A stretch of DNA of 64,000 nt from Amborella trichopoda (GCF_000471905.2 NW_006499705.1:2919477-2983476), one strand, 5' to 3'. Positions 1 through 12,220 are shown, numbered from the stretch's first letter. The notes: generated by a model from the sequence alone, not told the origin. Program-made: numbers and translations.

Positions 1-93
1 GATTTCCAGTATTGAAACTACATTTCTTGACACTATTTGAAGGTAGGCTCTAATTTGATTGTTTAGAGCCTAAGCTCTATACAAACCACACCC
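1..93. mobile_element. F3 MITE, right-hand end only (cut by window edge)
   Basis: This is the terminal ~90 bases of an F3-group MITE. It contains the F3 signature TTTGATTGTTTAGAGCCT followed by the usual end ACAAACCACACCC. Full copies are near 31.2, 25.9 and 38.1 kb. The rest of the element lies outside the window. Confidence 0.7.
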
Positions 94-519
94 ATATATA
101 TATATATATCAACACAATAATGGTGAACTTAGAATTTAATACTTCAAAAGTTTTTACCATAAAGTATCATTATATCTTCAAAATTGACTTTTGAATAAAT
201 AATTCATGTATTTTAGGCAAGGTTTTGTTGTCTAAAAATCCCCCAAAATTCAATTTAAAATTTAAAAAGATTCTTTCAACTTTTTGAATGATGATTTAGT
301 ATTAAATGCAATCAAACTATAGATATGCCCTATTCGAAATTTACAAACAAGTTATTGTTAATGTTATTTTCGTATTTGTGAGGATATTTTATGTGAATAG
401 TTTTGTAGTCGTAAATTCTTAGTTTACCGTTAGTGTGGTGTATTCTAGAATATATCCTTTTATATTAACATGTTATTGAGGGAGGATTGGAACTCTTAAT
501 GTCACGTTATGGCTCCACC
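94..519. other. AT-rich intron/spacer, no gene seen
   Basis: AT-rich sequence with a short TA run near 105. No coding exon of the neighbouring kinase gene could be found in it on either strand. Confidence 0.5.
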
Positions 520-878
520 ATCTTGACCACCATGTCAACCTTAAACAATCAAAGTAAGGCACACCCCCAAAATCCTGCTGAAAGAGCAGTACATGGGTCG
601 TAAAGCACTGTGATGGTCTAAAATCTATTTTTATCCTTATTATAAAATTTAATAATAGTGCAAATAGAGCACATCTATAAACATTTAAAGATACTGAAAA
701 TGGACAGTCCAAGTAATACAATACGAGATGAATTTTTTGTCGTAATCATAAATCTTGAGTCGAGACAATCAAATTGGAAGGTTTTTATAGCATTGGAGCA
801 ATTTATTCCAGTGAATTTTTTTATGTGCACCCTACTTCTATAATATAATGTTGATACCTTATATAAACTTCTTCCATA
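520..878. mobile_element. F2 MITE, degenerate copy
   Basis: Diverged F2-group MITE. It keeps the start-side block CAACCTTAAACAATCAAAG with AAGGCACACC, the core segments ending GGACAGTCCAAGTAATACA, and the end-side block ACCTTATATAAACTTCTTCC. No clean target duplication is visible, so the borders are approximate. Confidence 0.6.
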
Positions 879-1493
879 TATATTTCAACTTCTTAATTTG
901 TGTTGATATGCAAAGGGGCCACACTAGAACATCTCATTCGCCAAAAAATATTTCTTTCATGATTTGGAATATTAAAAAGGCTCCCTAGTATTACAGTGGG
1001 GTTCCTGAGTCTAGAGGATGTCAAGGCCTAGAGTAAATTTCTCTGACTCATTGTCCAATGGCCATATTTTGGGAGGTGAAGTAGAATGATATTTAGAGCG
1101 GTGACCGCAGGTCAAGATATGCTTGCAGAACATGTCACGATGCCATGTTATTTACTAACAACAAACGAATTCTATTGTACATCAGTGTTCAAAAGCTCAA
1201 GCTCAGTGGCCAACTCTGCCCCATCAAACCATGTGAAAAGTTTGAAAAAGGCACAAAGCAGTCCATAGTGGGATTCGGACCTAGCCCATAGTTTTTAATA
1301 TATTAAAATTCACCCCCTGGTTGAGCTGAGTTGAATTGGAAAGTTTTTCTGAATCAGAAACATTTTTTCCTCTCTGCTAAATGTGGACAAATTTTACAGC
1401 AACACACAAACCATGGACTGGTGTCCGGTGTCAACTACGTAAGACTTTGACACATGTTGACACCTCACGATATGGAGAAAGTATTAAAATAAA

Positions 1494-1999
1494 GGAAAGG
1501 TTTCTATACTTCCCCTATTGTATAGAAGATATATTTCCCCCACATCCAGCTGTCCAATTTAGATCAAGTGAGCAACGGACCGTTTGATCTCGATCCTACG
1601 CCTCAGAGTATTTTATTTTAATTATTTTTCTACAAATTATATGAATATGAAATTTGGTTCGTGCGATCATCTCAATGGGGCGCACCTAAAAATAATATTA
1701 AAAAAATATTTTTGATAAATATAATGACCAAAATACCTCTGAAACTTTCAGGGGCATTTTGATCATTATAGTTTATTGGGAATATTGTTTTTATATTTTT
1801 TACAGGTGCGAGTTTAAGATAGGAGTGGACGCATAAAATTTTGTGTCAAAATGTTTTGTAGAAAAACAATTAAAAATAAAATAGTGTAGAAGCGTGACAT
1901 TGTGCTTGGGGCCATCTCAGCCGTTCATTCAAAATAGACGGTTGGATTGGGTGAAGTATATAAGTTTTATACAATAGGGGAAGTATAGAAAGCTTGCCC
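1494..1999. mobile_element. F1 MITE (Mutator-type), copy 1
   Basis: A 506-bp element with imperfect terminal inverted repeats: GGAAAGGTTTCTATACTTCC at the left, and the complement of AAGTATAGAAAGCTTGCCC at the right. It is flanked by a perfect 10-bp target duplication TTAAAATAAA at 1484-1493 and 2000-2009. A 9-11 bp duplication is the mark of Mutator-like transposition. It has no coding capacity. Relatives lie at 11732-12220 and 36718-37203. If the kinase gene continues beyond base 1, this copy sits in one of its 3' introns. Confidence 0.85.
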
Positions 2000-2361
2000 T
2001 TAAAATAAAATGGAATAAAATGGAACTTATACCCAAAACAGTAAAAAGGATATAACCACTGATTGCAGGTGTATTTGCTCCTATCATGATCACATCTATT
2101 AGTAGAATGCTTCAAATGACACCCATTAATAGTACCACCCAATGCAAATTCAATTTCTAAAATCCCATAGCCATCAATTCGTATCCACCACACAATTTAC
2201 ATATTGCAGAGGTTAGCAAATCTTAGTATTTATTAAAGAAAAAATTAGCGAATTCAAAACTGGTACTTCATAACAAGAACTTTTCAGTGTCAACAAACAT
2301 GGGAAAGGTATATCAATGTACACCTTCAAGAGAAAGGTGAATACATGTAAAGAAGACTCAC

Positions 2362-5300
2362 CTTTAGACATCACTACTAAAGAACTCCCATTATTAGCAC
2401 CACCAATAGCACTTATGTAATAGTTCCTTTCCCATTGCTCCATGATCCATTCCTATATAATGTTCAAAATATGTTAAAAGTATAAAACAGAAAGCTATAA
2501 ACTAAGTACTTGACTATAGAAATGACTCTGAATTAAATTCTCAAGACACCAAAAAAGCTAAAATTTAACAACCAGAACCAAGTACCTTGTTAAGAAAGTA
2601 TGGCGATAGATCATAAACTTGACTTGTAAACCCAGTTCCTGCATCCATAACTAGTGCCCATAGATTTGAACATGACGCCACACAACTTATTAGAAGACCA
2701 TCCACTATTCCTCTATCGACATGTTGTGCTAGTCGAGCATCAGCCACATTATAATGATACCTAAAATATCAAGTAGATTTGAGAAACTTCTAAAGAAAAT
2801 TTATGCATCAAGTAATTTTCTGTATAATAGAAATTTTATGAGCATAAATAACATAAATAATGAGAGTGCCTACATAGAACCAATACTATGACAAGGTCAA
2901 TACATATAAATCAGGACAAGCTTTTTTAATTTGTTCTGAGATTGTGCCAGAAAGATATTTGCACGCTCCTTGCCAAAGCACTTAGACCGTATAGATCCCT
3001 ATGCGCACCCATGGGGTATAAAGAAGCCCGTGAGTAAGGTTTTCTTTGGCAGTCTTCCCCACTTAAGCGGAATAGAAAGTACCACCTAGATCCATTTCTA
3101 CCAGTCTACGAGGATCATACATTCATACATTACAAGAAGAGAAAATAAAAATAAATAAAAGATAAGTTCTAAAACTTCAGTTCAAACCTTAGTTTTAGGG
3201 TTTAATATCTCGCAAAAGACTTTGTACTTCTTAAAACTATGATGATCGAACATAATTCCAATCAAAATGAAGAAAAAGCTAATGCGTAAATAAATTTCCT
3301 ATACTGATCATAGCAGAACAACACTTTGCAACCAACTAAGTAACCATGATCGCTCCCTTTTTGCACATAATTAAATAAGCACAAAGAACCCCAAGAAATA
3401 ACCGAACGCATATTTACTGCAGAAAGACGGACAAGCAAGTGACAGCATGTGAAAAACAGGATACATGACAAAGCACGCTCATTGCTCTCGAAATAAGACT
3501 GAAAAGCACTAATCATGATGTCCATTTAAAGAAAATATTTTCCCTTCGGAGATATCCACATGGTAAAATTTGAAGATTATCCAAATGTGTTCTAAAAGAC
3601 CAATGTAAGGGAAAATATTTGATTCTATAAACTACTGTTTCCTCTAACAAAAGGAATGATATTAATGGTAATGATAGAAAATAACAACAACACAACAAAA
3701 AAAATGAAGCACTCTACTCCTCTACAAATTCAAAACAGAGAGTAAACTTTTGTTTACCTTTGTTTCATTGGATGCCTAGCATTGTAGACTGAAATCCACT
3801 GAGTAGCAGGAAGTCCTAAACGGACCTTCTTCTTTGGTTGCCCATCATCTTCTTCATCAATAGTTAGCCTACCTCTTTTCTGGCCTACTTGACACATAAT
3901 CTGGCAAAAGCACAAAATCAGGTACACAGGCCAAAGATTACACGTCATATAATTATTCAAAAAGTTCGTTATCATCAGACAACCAAGAATTACCCTCTGA
4001 GCACCATCTGTATTAATTGGCCTGACAGATGGATTTGGACCAATTACTCCATCAAATAGAGATATTAATTTGGAATAGTTGGGTTCTTCATCAAATTTCA
4101 GATTCACCACAATTTCAAGGAACTGCTTGAAAGGATAAGGGCAAAGGCAACACAGCATCTCTGGAGAAGTCGCCATCTTCTTCTTACAAACTAGAAAAGA
4201 TTTGTTGTCACCCTGATAAGAAAATGTCAAGCGTCACTAAGCAATGTCATAGTGTAACTTCAAAACTCAGCACTAATGCATTTTTTGGTGAACCATTTCA
4301 GTCCAACAAGAGAAACTCCAGTGCTACTAAACAAACATAAGTAATAAATTAATGAAAAAGCCAGATGTCACCACTATCTATATCCCAATTTATTATATCT
4401 AAAGCCAATGAATGCCCACCTGATAACCCTGCCATGGTAACCTCCCTCGAAGAAGAAATATAAGGGTGTATGCAAGAGACTCCAGATCGTCTCTTCTGCT
4501 CGCAGTTCTTCCCAAATGTGCATGAACACTAGCATATCGCACAGTTCCTCTATAACCGATGCAACAAGCAGTCCCCCAGAAAGGAAAAGGATAAGAAACA
4601 GACTAAGCAGGGAAGTAAAATAAGAGCTCTAACCAGAAATGCAATGCCACATGAAGAAACAGAACTTGCCTGAAGACATCAGGGCGTTGATCATATTCAA
4701 CATGCTGCCCACTGGTACTGTCTCTCCATTTGGTAGCTGCAAGGGAAATTCACCAATTATGTGTGAAATTAGAATGAGAACCTGAACGAAATTTTAAGTA
4801 AACAGGGACCAAACAGGAAATATATTTCCAAAAACCAAGTTTGCTCAATCCTCACCTAATCCAAGGTCCACAAGAAACAGCTTTTTCTCAGATGGCGTGG
4901 ACGGCTGACCAAGTAAAAAATTTTCAGGCTTTACGTCTCCGTGCACATAGCTAACATTTGACAGATAGATGAAAAAATGTGAGATGCTATTACTTTATAG
5001 TGTGAAACAGCCATTCCAACTCTTGGAATTAATATTTTCTGGTAGTTTAATTTGCACCACACTCATAACACATTTGATTCAAAGTTACTATGGAAATGAG
5101 AACAAATTTTTTGGATTTTTAAAGCATCACATTTGAGTCAAAAGTATTTGATGAGATAATTACCCTTTAGAATGCATCTTCTCCAGTATCGAAATAGACT
5201 CAACAGCAATACAAGCCACCATTTCAACAGGCAATCTGAAAATTTACACAAGTTAGATAATTACCCTCTAGAATGCATCTTCTCAAGTATCGAAATAGAT

Positions 5301-8300
5301 TCAACAGCAATACAAGCCACCATTTCAACAGGCATGAAAATTTACACAAGATGGCAGTGTTCAAAACTTCAAGTTATATATTTCTAACAAAATATTAAAG
5401 ATACACACAAATTTAGTAGCAATGATGTAAGAATCAAGACAACTAGCTTCAAAGGAGAGTCCAAGATTTAGGCAGAAATCTCTAAGATTCTGATATAAGA
5501 TGTTGGCCTGCGATACAAGGATTATCAGACATGGGCGCTGGACTTGTCTCAGATATTTAAGAAACACATGTTATCGCAATGCATGTATATTGAGCCACAC
5601 TCATAGTTGTATCCATGCAGAAAAAGTTTAGGTGAAGAGAAATCCCAGTCCATTTTTTAAATAGGTACTGTAGAGGGGCTTTGAAGGAAAACAATGGAAG
5701 AAAATTAGTTCATACTGATATCGAGCTCTCTCCCAGGGCTGGGCCTCCCCTATTTGACCCTGACTCTTCCTTTTGAATGATCCCTTTATTCCCATTAACT
5801 AAAGGGCTAAAACAGTGGTTCGCATCTTTGGATTTTATAGAAAGAGAAGAAAGAGGGAGTGACTTGAGAGAATTCTGGCGTTTAAAAAAAAATCAACAAA
5901 TCACTAACATTTCTTAGCACCTGTATCAATCAAAAAAATGAACCATTTCGAGACTTACGAATATTTTAAGGAAAGTAAATCACATAATCTGATGAGACTA
6001 AAAATACAATAGCATGCCTTCTTTTTTTTGTTTTTTTCGAAAGGCTAGGTAACAAAATACAATAGTACTGAAAAAGAAATTAAGTAATGATAACCTACAA
6101 GATTTTGGTGAAAACCAACATGCATTCATTGACACTACAAAATTGCAACCAAAGAAAAAAAGAGAGAAAATATCTTCTACAAGATTTTTTTTATTTTTTT
6201 ATTTGTTGTGAGAAAAGTTAACTTGATTTTCTGCAAGATTTTGTTGATGATAAATAACTAACTAACCCTTTTTTTTTAATGGCAACTAACATTTTAAGAA
6301 CCAAAAATTGAATTAACATATGAACTAGACTAGAGTTACTAAGCAAATTTGGCTATTCTAACACCCAGTCGAAAGATAAAAGGGGAGCTCGCACCAAGAA
6401 AAAGAGAAAACCAAAACCAAAACCATAAAACTATCTGCATTAAAAAGCACTCACGCTTGACCGGATGTGTTCCATGCATCCCATAAACTGGGACCCAACA
6501 TGTCCATGACCTGCAGATCAACAGTAAAGAGGCATTTCAATTTAAATAACATATGGGAAAACGAATTAGCGGCTTAATTACCAATATTGGTAACAAAGCA
6601 TTAAAGAAATGAAGCAAGTGTTAGAATGAAATCAGAATAAAATATATCGGTTGTATGTAAGCAATACAAATATAATAATGAATTCCAACTTCCAACATAA
6701 GTCCCATGGCAAACTTTACCATTATGTAATAATCACCCTGCCTCCCTTTGTAGTGTACTCTTGGGACACCATGGCTGCCACCGAGGGTGCTATGCAAATA
6801 AAACAAAATGGCCAGTCAAGAAAAGGAAAAACAGATGTTCCGTACATATCGCAATTGAAATGAATAAAGCACACCAAGATAATCAACAAATGCATGGATA
6901 TAGTGTGCTACACACTTGTAAACTTGCCACTCGTAAGGAGGACCATAATTGCAACCTTTGCTGTTTCGGTGCTCAAACTTCAAAGCAACCTAAGACAAAT
7001 ATACAGCAGCCAAATGTAAGAAGGAATATTCCATTACGTACAAGAAGACATTCAAATGCCATGTACTTTCCATTCCTTTAAAATATTAAATTTATGAAGA
7101 GTCATCACAAACCACATTGATTACCTCTATAGCCCCGGCACCACTTGAACGTTCACTACCACCAGAAATGCGACGTCCAACAAAAACCTGACCAAACCCA
7201 CCTTTCCCAAGCTTTCTTTCAATCTTGTAAACTGGAGATCCTCCAACTTGAACCTAACAGATACATTCAAATATAAAATAATTCAAAGCCCATGAAAATC
7301 ATTGTCATTCAACAGATAAATCCAAGTTATAGTAACCGTGTGACCGGCAACTGCAAAAATAAAAAACAAAAGCATTTTCCTTTATCAGTATAAAAAACAA
7401 ACACATAAACCACAATTACTTAGCCAAAGAGTCAAAGGCATGATTCAACCCTTTCTAACAGAAAACCAAAGGAAACGGTGAAGAAATTTGTGCAAAGAAG
7501 TTGGCATAACTCAGAACAGTAGAATGCACAAAATTTCTAATTTCCAACAATGGCCAGCAACTGAAGCTCTTATTGTTTTTGGAAAGCAATAAAACTCTCA
7601 AATAACAATAATAAAAGAAAACAAATAAACAACGTAACAATGAATAAAAAAAGTCCGACCAAGGTCCAGATTGCCAATCAGAATAAAAAATAATAACGTG
7701 TCTAATCATCATCATCATCATCATCAAGGCCTTTTCTCAACTATTTGGGGTCGGCTAAGTCCGCCTGCTCTATCAAGGACCATACTCTTAATGAGGCCAT
7801 AAACCCCTATATCTTTTCGCACTACTTCCAACCATGTCCTTTTGGGCCTACTCCCTTTCGCTTGAACTAACTCGCACGTCCTAACAGGTGTTATATTGGT
7901 CTGCATTGCACATGGCCAGCCCACCTAAGCCCACTTTTTTTCATCTTATCGCCTATTGGAACCACACCTGAGTTATCCCGAATGCATTCATCTTGAATTC
8001 TATTCTTTTTTGTCTTGCCATTCATCCATCCCAACATCTTTATCTCAGTTACATTCACCCTATGGCTATGTTTTTTCTTGACCGCCCAACATTCCGCCCC
8101 ATAAAGCAAAGCTAGTCTCACAACTTCCTTATAGAACTTGCCCATAAGCTTTATTGGTATGCGGCGATCACATAAAACTCCAGCTGCACATCTTCACTTT
8201 GCCCACTACATACGACATCTTCCTCAATCTCTCTATTTTCCTGGATTATCGACCCAATAAGGCGTTCAACCATTACATGAAAATTGGCAGAGCTAATTTG

Positions 8301-9733
8301 GCATTGATCTAAAAGTGATTTAGGTTTCTAGGATGACCTGCTATCACAACAATTCTATTTTCTGAAGTGTTGTCATTGAAGTTAATATGAAAAGATATTA
8401 AAAAAATAAAAAATAAAATAAATAAAACTACAAAGCTAACTCATTTTGGAATAACAGTCCAAGTCAAATTATCAGTATACATTGACAAAATAGAAAACCA
8501 ACATAATTTTGAGAATTGAAGACAAACCAGGAATATTAATAAGAGACTAAATCCTAAAAGGAAAACATAAGCCGATGCTCCCAAATACATTGAAACATAA
8601 AAAACAAAAAGTTCCCAATTTCAGGTTATAGGGATTGAAATTCTTCTTATAACTGTAGCAGAGAAGGGCTCATGCTTTATGCTTTTGTTTAGGAGAGCAG
8701 TGGTAACGCAATACAAAAGTATTTAAGTAACATTCTGTTGGCAACCAGTGAAGTATGGTTCTGTTTGCAGTATTGCAAGCATGCAAAACACCAATAAGCA
8801 GTGGTTTGCATTCTTTATAGAAAGGGGTCCCCCATCTTTCCATCTCGACTATGCAGCCCCAATGGTGTACCACACCTAGTACAGTATCACATGTTGCAGT
8901 GTTTCCAAGCAAACCCTTAACAAACCCAAGATAATACAAGATCTTCCCCAAGTGGATTTTTTGAGCCTCTCCCACTCCAGGACTGTCTTTGTGCATGAAA
9001 GAGATGAAGAGTTCAATGCTTGTTCCTCAAAACATCAACTAAATTTTTCCACTGAATTAATATGTTGGTGCACAGAAGAAAAACGAAAAAAGTAATCAAG
9101 ATACCAAAGGACTGCTATGTTAGTCCTTTTTAGGCTAGTGGCAAACAACCTGGATTGGGTGCAGGAGATCAAGGAGTCAAACCCTTCAGTTTGTCCTAGA
9201 ACACCAAACAAGCTGACATTTTTTCGGAAGATAAAAATGATGGAGAACAGAAAGGCCTACTCTACATCAAAAAGAAAAAAAAAAGAGAAATCTTAGCTAC
9301 ACAAATGAAAAACAAGAGTGCAATAATAAATTCTTACTCTCTCGGGAAATGGGGCGGTACTGCCCTCATCTTCAGGCGCAGCAGCTCTCTCAGCACTAAT
9401 GGCCCCGCTGTCGTCACCCATGACGTCCTTTCCTCGACCACTCGGCTCTGACAACAACTCCAAAACCCCAGCACTTGGTGGTCCCACCTCTTTGGCCTTT
9501 CCCTTCTTCCTTGTTGGTGCCCTAGTTCTTGGCCCCACCCCTCTTCCTCTTGGCTTAGTCCCTAAATCTGCAGCGTTCTCTTTAGCAGCTGCAGCTCTTG
9601 TGCGAATGTAACAAGGGTTTCTTGGGCGTTGCACAAGCTTCTTTTTTGCAGGTGAAGGGCACTCTTGTGGCTTTTGTCGAGTATTCACAGGGGGAGCGCG
9701 GCTTTTGCGCACTCCACTCCGAAGCCTGGGCAT
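2362..9733 (-). CDS. MUT9-like / casein kinase 1-like nuclear Ser/Thr kinase (3' end outside window)
   Basis: Thirteen coding exons read on the minus strand: 9733-9338, 7253-7125, 6989-6916, 6789-6720, 6510-6455, 5235-5164, 4950-4856, 4736-4670, 4549-4420, 4212-3994, 3900-3758, 2760-2586 and 2452-2362. Phases agree throughout and give 572 codons. The start [12 protein letters not shown], followed by an Arg/Pro/Ala-rich tail with RTRAAAA, is typical of plant MUT9-like kinases. These are nuclear CK1-clade enzymes that phosphorylate histone H3 and clock or light-signalling proteins. Visible motifs are the glycine loop GKGGFGQV (148-155), VALK with Lys179, the catalytic loop HGDVKPEN (Asp271, Lys273, Asn276), DLG instead of DFG (Asp294), the CK1-type [10 protein letters not shown], and a basic PKKKVR patch near 458-463 that could be a nuclear signal. 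The intron after 4670 has a GC donor. The family's usual C-terminal stretch (about 130 residues after VVMSKG, ending near CYGRT) is absent from 1-2361, so it probably lies beyond base 1. Family assignment is strong; which paralogue it is cannot be told. Confidence 0.92.
5154..5350 (-). repeat. Tandem 101-bp exon duplication inside the kinase gene
   Basis: The exon encoding [19 protein letters not shown] occurs twice in direct orientation with a 101-bp period (5154-5254 and 5255-5350). The gene-downstream copy (5235-5164) has a proper acceptor TTTTCAG and fits the phase of both neighbours. The gene-upstream copy (coding part about 5326-5262) encodes the same peptide with Lys to Arg near its end. 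A three-base loss turns its acceptor TTTTCAGATTGCC into TTTTCATGCC, so no AG remains. The few substitutions over ~100 bp suggest a fairly recent duplication. Confidence 0.88.
5351..6454. other. Kinase intron, no other feature seen
   Basis: Intron between the exons at 6510-6455 and 5235-5164, enlarged by the broken duplicate exon. It is AT-rich with homopolymer T and A runs (about 6022, 6188 and 6268). No recognisable transposon or coding region was seen. Confidence 0.5.
7706..8280 (-). mobile_element. LINE 3' fragment in kinase intron
   Basis: Reading on the minus strand gives the C-terminal end of a plant non-LTR reverse transcriptase: an [12 protein letters not shown]-like segment, then [38 protein letters not shown] and [18 protein letters not shown]. 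The catalytic domain is missing, so the copy is 5'-truncated. It ends at a (TCATCA)n run at 7712-7732, the simple-repeat tail common for such LINEs. Several stops and shifts make it non-functional. It lies in the same orientation as the host gene, in the intron between 9338 and 7253. Confidence 0.85.
8281..9330. other. Kinase intron 1 of the coding region, remainder
   Basis: Non-coding intron sequence upstream (in gene sense) of the LINE fragment. The open frame on the minus strand near 8670-8996 has no recognisable family and is not flanked by splice sites fitting the gene. Nothing else seen. Confidence 0.5.
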
Positions 9734-9890
9734 GCTTCCTCACCCATACAATGCAAAGTATTCCTCCTCAGTCTAACCATATCTTTCTTGACATAAAACC
9801 TAAACCCCCACCATATGTTTCCCTCAGATTAAGCTCAGTTTTTAAATGCCCAAAAGATGCTCGTGAGATTCCTGGTGAGATAATAGAGAC
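9734..9890 (-). other. 5' untranslated part of the first coding exon, kinase gene
   Basis: On the minus strand the exon begins at 9890, after an acceptor GATGCAG, and runs to the ATG at 9733. It is joined to the non-coding leader exon at 10808 and above by an intron of about 0.9 kb. Inferred from splice signals only. Confidence 0.6.
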
Positions 9891-10499
9891 CTGCATCAAT
9901 ACAAAGCAATCAGATAAATGCACATAAACAAAATGACTTATTAAAGTTCTTTGCAAACAGGAGAGCATATTTCAAAACCTCAAAAACAATCACTGAATCT
10001 GCTAACAGCACAATGGATAATCAAAGCCCCAGTATGAAACTAGAGCAAAGAGGGAAGGATGGGTTCTCAGAAATGCTATTTTACCCATGTTATACAAAGA
10101 ATCCAACCTCAAACCCACTGAATCTCTTTCATCAGTAATCCAATTCCCAATCAAATGACCAAACCTAAAGTATCCAGAAACCTATCAAAATTGCAACCCC
10201 CTCAAAATCCTCTAGGCTTCTTGCAAGAAAAAGAAAATGCATATAACTCCCATAGAGACAAGGTAATGATCCTATGACTCAAGAGCAAAACGCATGATTT
10301 TCAAAACCCCAATATTTCCCCAGTGGAAAGAAAAAAGAAGAGATTACAACACTAGCTCAATTGTGGTTGATTATAATTCAAGGGAAAAAAGTAAAAATCT
10401 GGATGCAAAATAAGAGAGCGACAAAGAGAGAGAGGAGTTGGAAATCCCAAATTTCGAGATAATCACCATCTCTGTGACCAGATTGTAGAATTTTCCAGT

Positions 10500-10538
<39 letters not shown>

Positions 10539-10807
10539 ATGCAAATAGTTGGCGTACAAATTATCATATCCCCATGAACCCCATGTCTTCATAATCTCGT
10601 TCTCAGAAACCAGGTCACCATCTTGAAAACCTCAATTTGATTCCATCACCACAAATCCTATGCTTTTTGCACGCAGGATCGAGATCCATATAAAAAAGTA
10701 ATAAATAAATAAAAGAAGAAATAAACGAAACTCATCGCGATCATGCGAATTACGAACAGAAAATAAAAAAAAAAAAAAAGTATTATCAGAGTTGCAGAGG
10801 ATCTTAC
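9891..10807 (-). other. 5' leader intron of kinase gene with (GA)n microsatellite
   Basis: The donor on the minus strand is CAG|GTAAGAT at 10807, and the acceptor is at 9892-9891. The intron contains a perfect GA run of about 28 bases at 10505-10532 and an A-rich run at 10764-10779. A leader intron is common in plant housekeeping genes. Confidence 0.55.
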
Positions 10808-11000
10808 CTGATATTCAACGATGAGCTTTGGACGAAGGAGATGCACAATCGCGGTGGTGTCGAATGAAGAGGGCCTTTTGCGCCTCTCTCTCTCCTCTCG
10901 CTCTACTTTTTCCCCTCTCTCTCTCTCACTTTTCCCCCTCTATCTCTCTCCACTTCTCTCTCTTACGGTGAAAATGACTCCGATCGTCCTCATCTTTTAT
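10808..11000 (-). promoter_or_regulatory. Leader exon and core promoter of kinase gene
   Basis: The minus strand reads as a GA-rich leader (CT-rich on the plus strand, 10878-10962) ending at a canonical donor. A TATA-like ATAAAAGA lies at about 10991-10998, so transcription could start near 10965. Pyrimidine/purine patches near the start site are usual in plant promoters. The placement is inference. Confidence 0.45.
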
Positions 11001-11322
11001 CCGAAAGGCGAAACAAAAGTCCCTAAAGTTTAAAATTACTAAATAGAAACAAATAATTTCCCTACTTTAAGGGCCTTTTTATAAATCTTATAATTCACTA
11101 TTTCAATTGACTTAATTACCTATTTTTTTGGTAGTGTATATGATAAAACTATCTGAGATAAACTTACAAACAATTTTACAAATAATGTTATCATTTTGAA
11201 AAATAAACAGTTTTACAAATAATTTTATCATTTTGAAAATTTATTCTTACTTTAGTCACATTAATTTGCTGAAATCACATAGAAATAGTTAAAAATAATC
11301 AGAACTCATAAAAAATTTCAAT
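11001..11322. other. AT-rich spacer, nothing seen
   Basis: Upstream of the kinase gene. It contains a short internal repeat (AACAATTTTACAAATAAT and AACAGTTTTACAAATAAT, near 11167 and 11206) and no gene. Confidence 0.5.
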
Positions 11323-11331
11323 AATTAAATA

Positions 11332-11722
11332 GTGAAAAGATTGCATAAGGTTGAGGCCCTAAACAATCAAATTAGGGCACACATTAAAACTTCAATAAAA
11401 GAGGTTGTTTTCATGTCAAAAATCCCTCAAATCGATCATCTCAACCTCGAGATTTATAGACATGAAAGAAAATGGATTTCAAGTCTAGGAAGTAGTGCAT
11501 TTTGTAATGCATTATCTAGGCCATCAATTTCAATATTTTCAAGTGTTTATAGATCTGTTAGATCAACATTATTTTTTATGAGTTAAATTTTATAATTAGA
11601 GTGAAAATTAGTTTTTAGGTCATCACAAATATTTTTTCTATTCAAAACCTATATTTCAATACTATTTAGATGTACGACTTATTTTGATTGTTTAGAGCCT
11701 CAAATTTATACAAACCACACCC
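11332..11722. mobile_element. F3 MITE
   Basis: F3-group element, 391 bp. It runs from GTGAAAAGATTGCATAAGG to ACAAACCACACCC, with the F3 blocks GAGGCCCTAAACAATCAAA and GATTGTTTAGAGCCT near its ends. ATTAAATA precedes and follows it, matching 8 bases of an expected 9-bp duplication. Its right border touches the F1 copy at 11732. Confidence 0.8.
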
Positions 11723-11731
11723 ATTAAATAA

Positions 11732-12220
11732 GGGCAAGCTTTTATGCTTCCCCTGTTGCATAAAACTTATATACTTCTCCCTATCCAACCGTCCATTGTG
11801 AATGGACAATTTAGATGACTCCAATCACAATGCCACGTCTCTACACTATTTTTATTTATTTTTTTGACAAAATATTTTGATGCTAAAATTTGGATGTCTA
11901 ATCCTTTCTTAAACTCGCACATATAAAACATATAAAAAAATATTCTTAATAAAACCTAAATACCCCTAAAGATTCAAGGCATATTTTAGTAATTATATTT
12001 TATCAAAAATTTCATTTTAATATTTTTACGTGTGCTCCATTGAGATGTTGGCACATACCAAATTTCATATTTATATAATTAGTAGAAAAAAACTAAAAAA
12101 AAAATACTTTGAGGCATCGGATCTCAATCAAATTGTCAGTGGCTCACTTAATCTAAAGCGGACGTTTAGATATGGGGAAGTATATATCTTCTATGTAGTA
12201 GGGGAACTATAGGGTTTCCC
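11732..12220. mobile_element. F1 MITE (Mutator-type), copy 2
   Basis: A 489-bp element starting GGGCAAGCTTTTATGCTTCC and ending ACTATAGGGTTTCCC. It is flanked by a perfect 9-bp duplication ATTAAATAA (11723-11731 and 12221-12229). It is inverted relative to copy 1. It lies directly against an F3 element that uses nearly the same duplicated word. Confidence 0.85.

Noticed and set aside
1870-2193. 107-codon minus-strand frame near the kinase 3' part, considered as a C-terminal exon
   Set aside because: It overlaps the F1 MITE and shows none of the expected kinase-family C-terminal motifs.
7712-7732. ATC trinucleotide run considered as a short CRISPR-like or coding repeat
   Set aside because: It is the simple-repeat tail of the LINE fragment; no spacer-repeat structure exists anywhere in the window.
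7724-7924. Minus-strand frame ending with RELIG-like charged residues, considered as a kinase exon
   Set aside because: It is part of the LINE 3' fragment, not of the host gene.
9399-9611. 70-codon plus-strand frame opposite the kinase first exon
   Set aside because: Antisense shadow of the conserved minus-strand coding exon.
10878-10962. CT-rich stretch considered as an independent microsatellite locus or gene start on the plus strand
   Set aside because: It fits better as the GA-rich leader of the minus-strand kinase gene, directly before a canonical donor.
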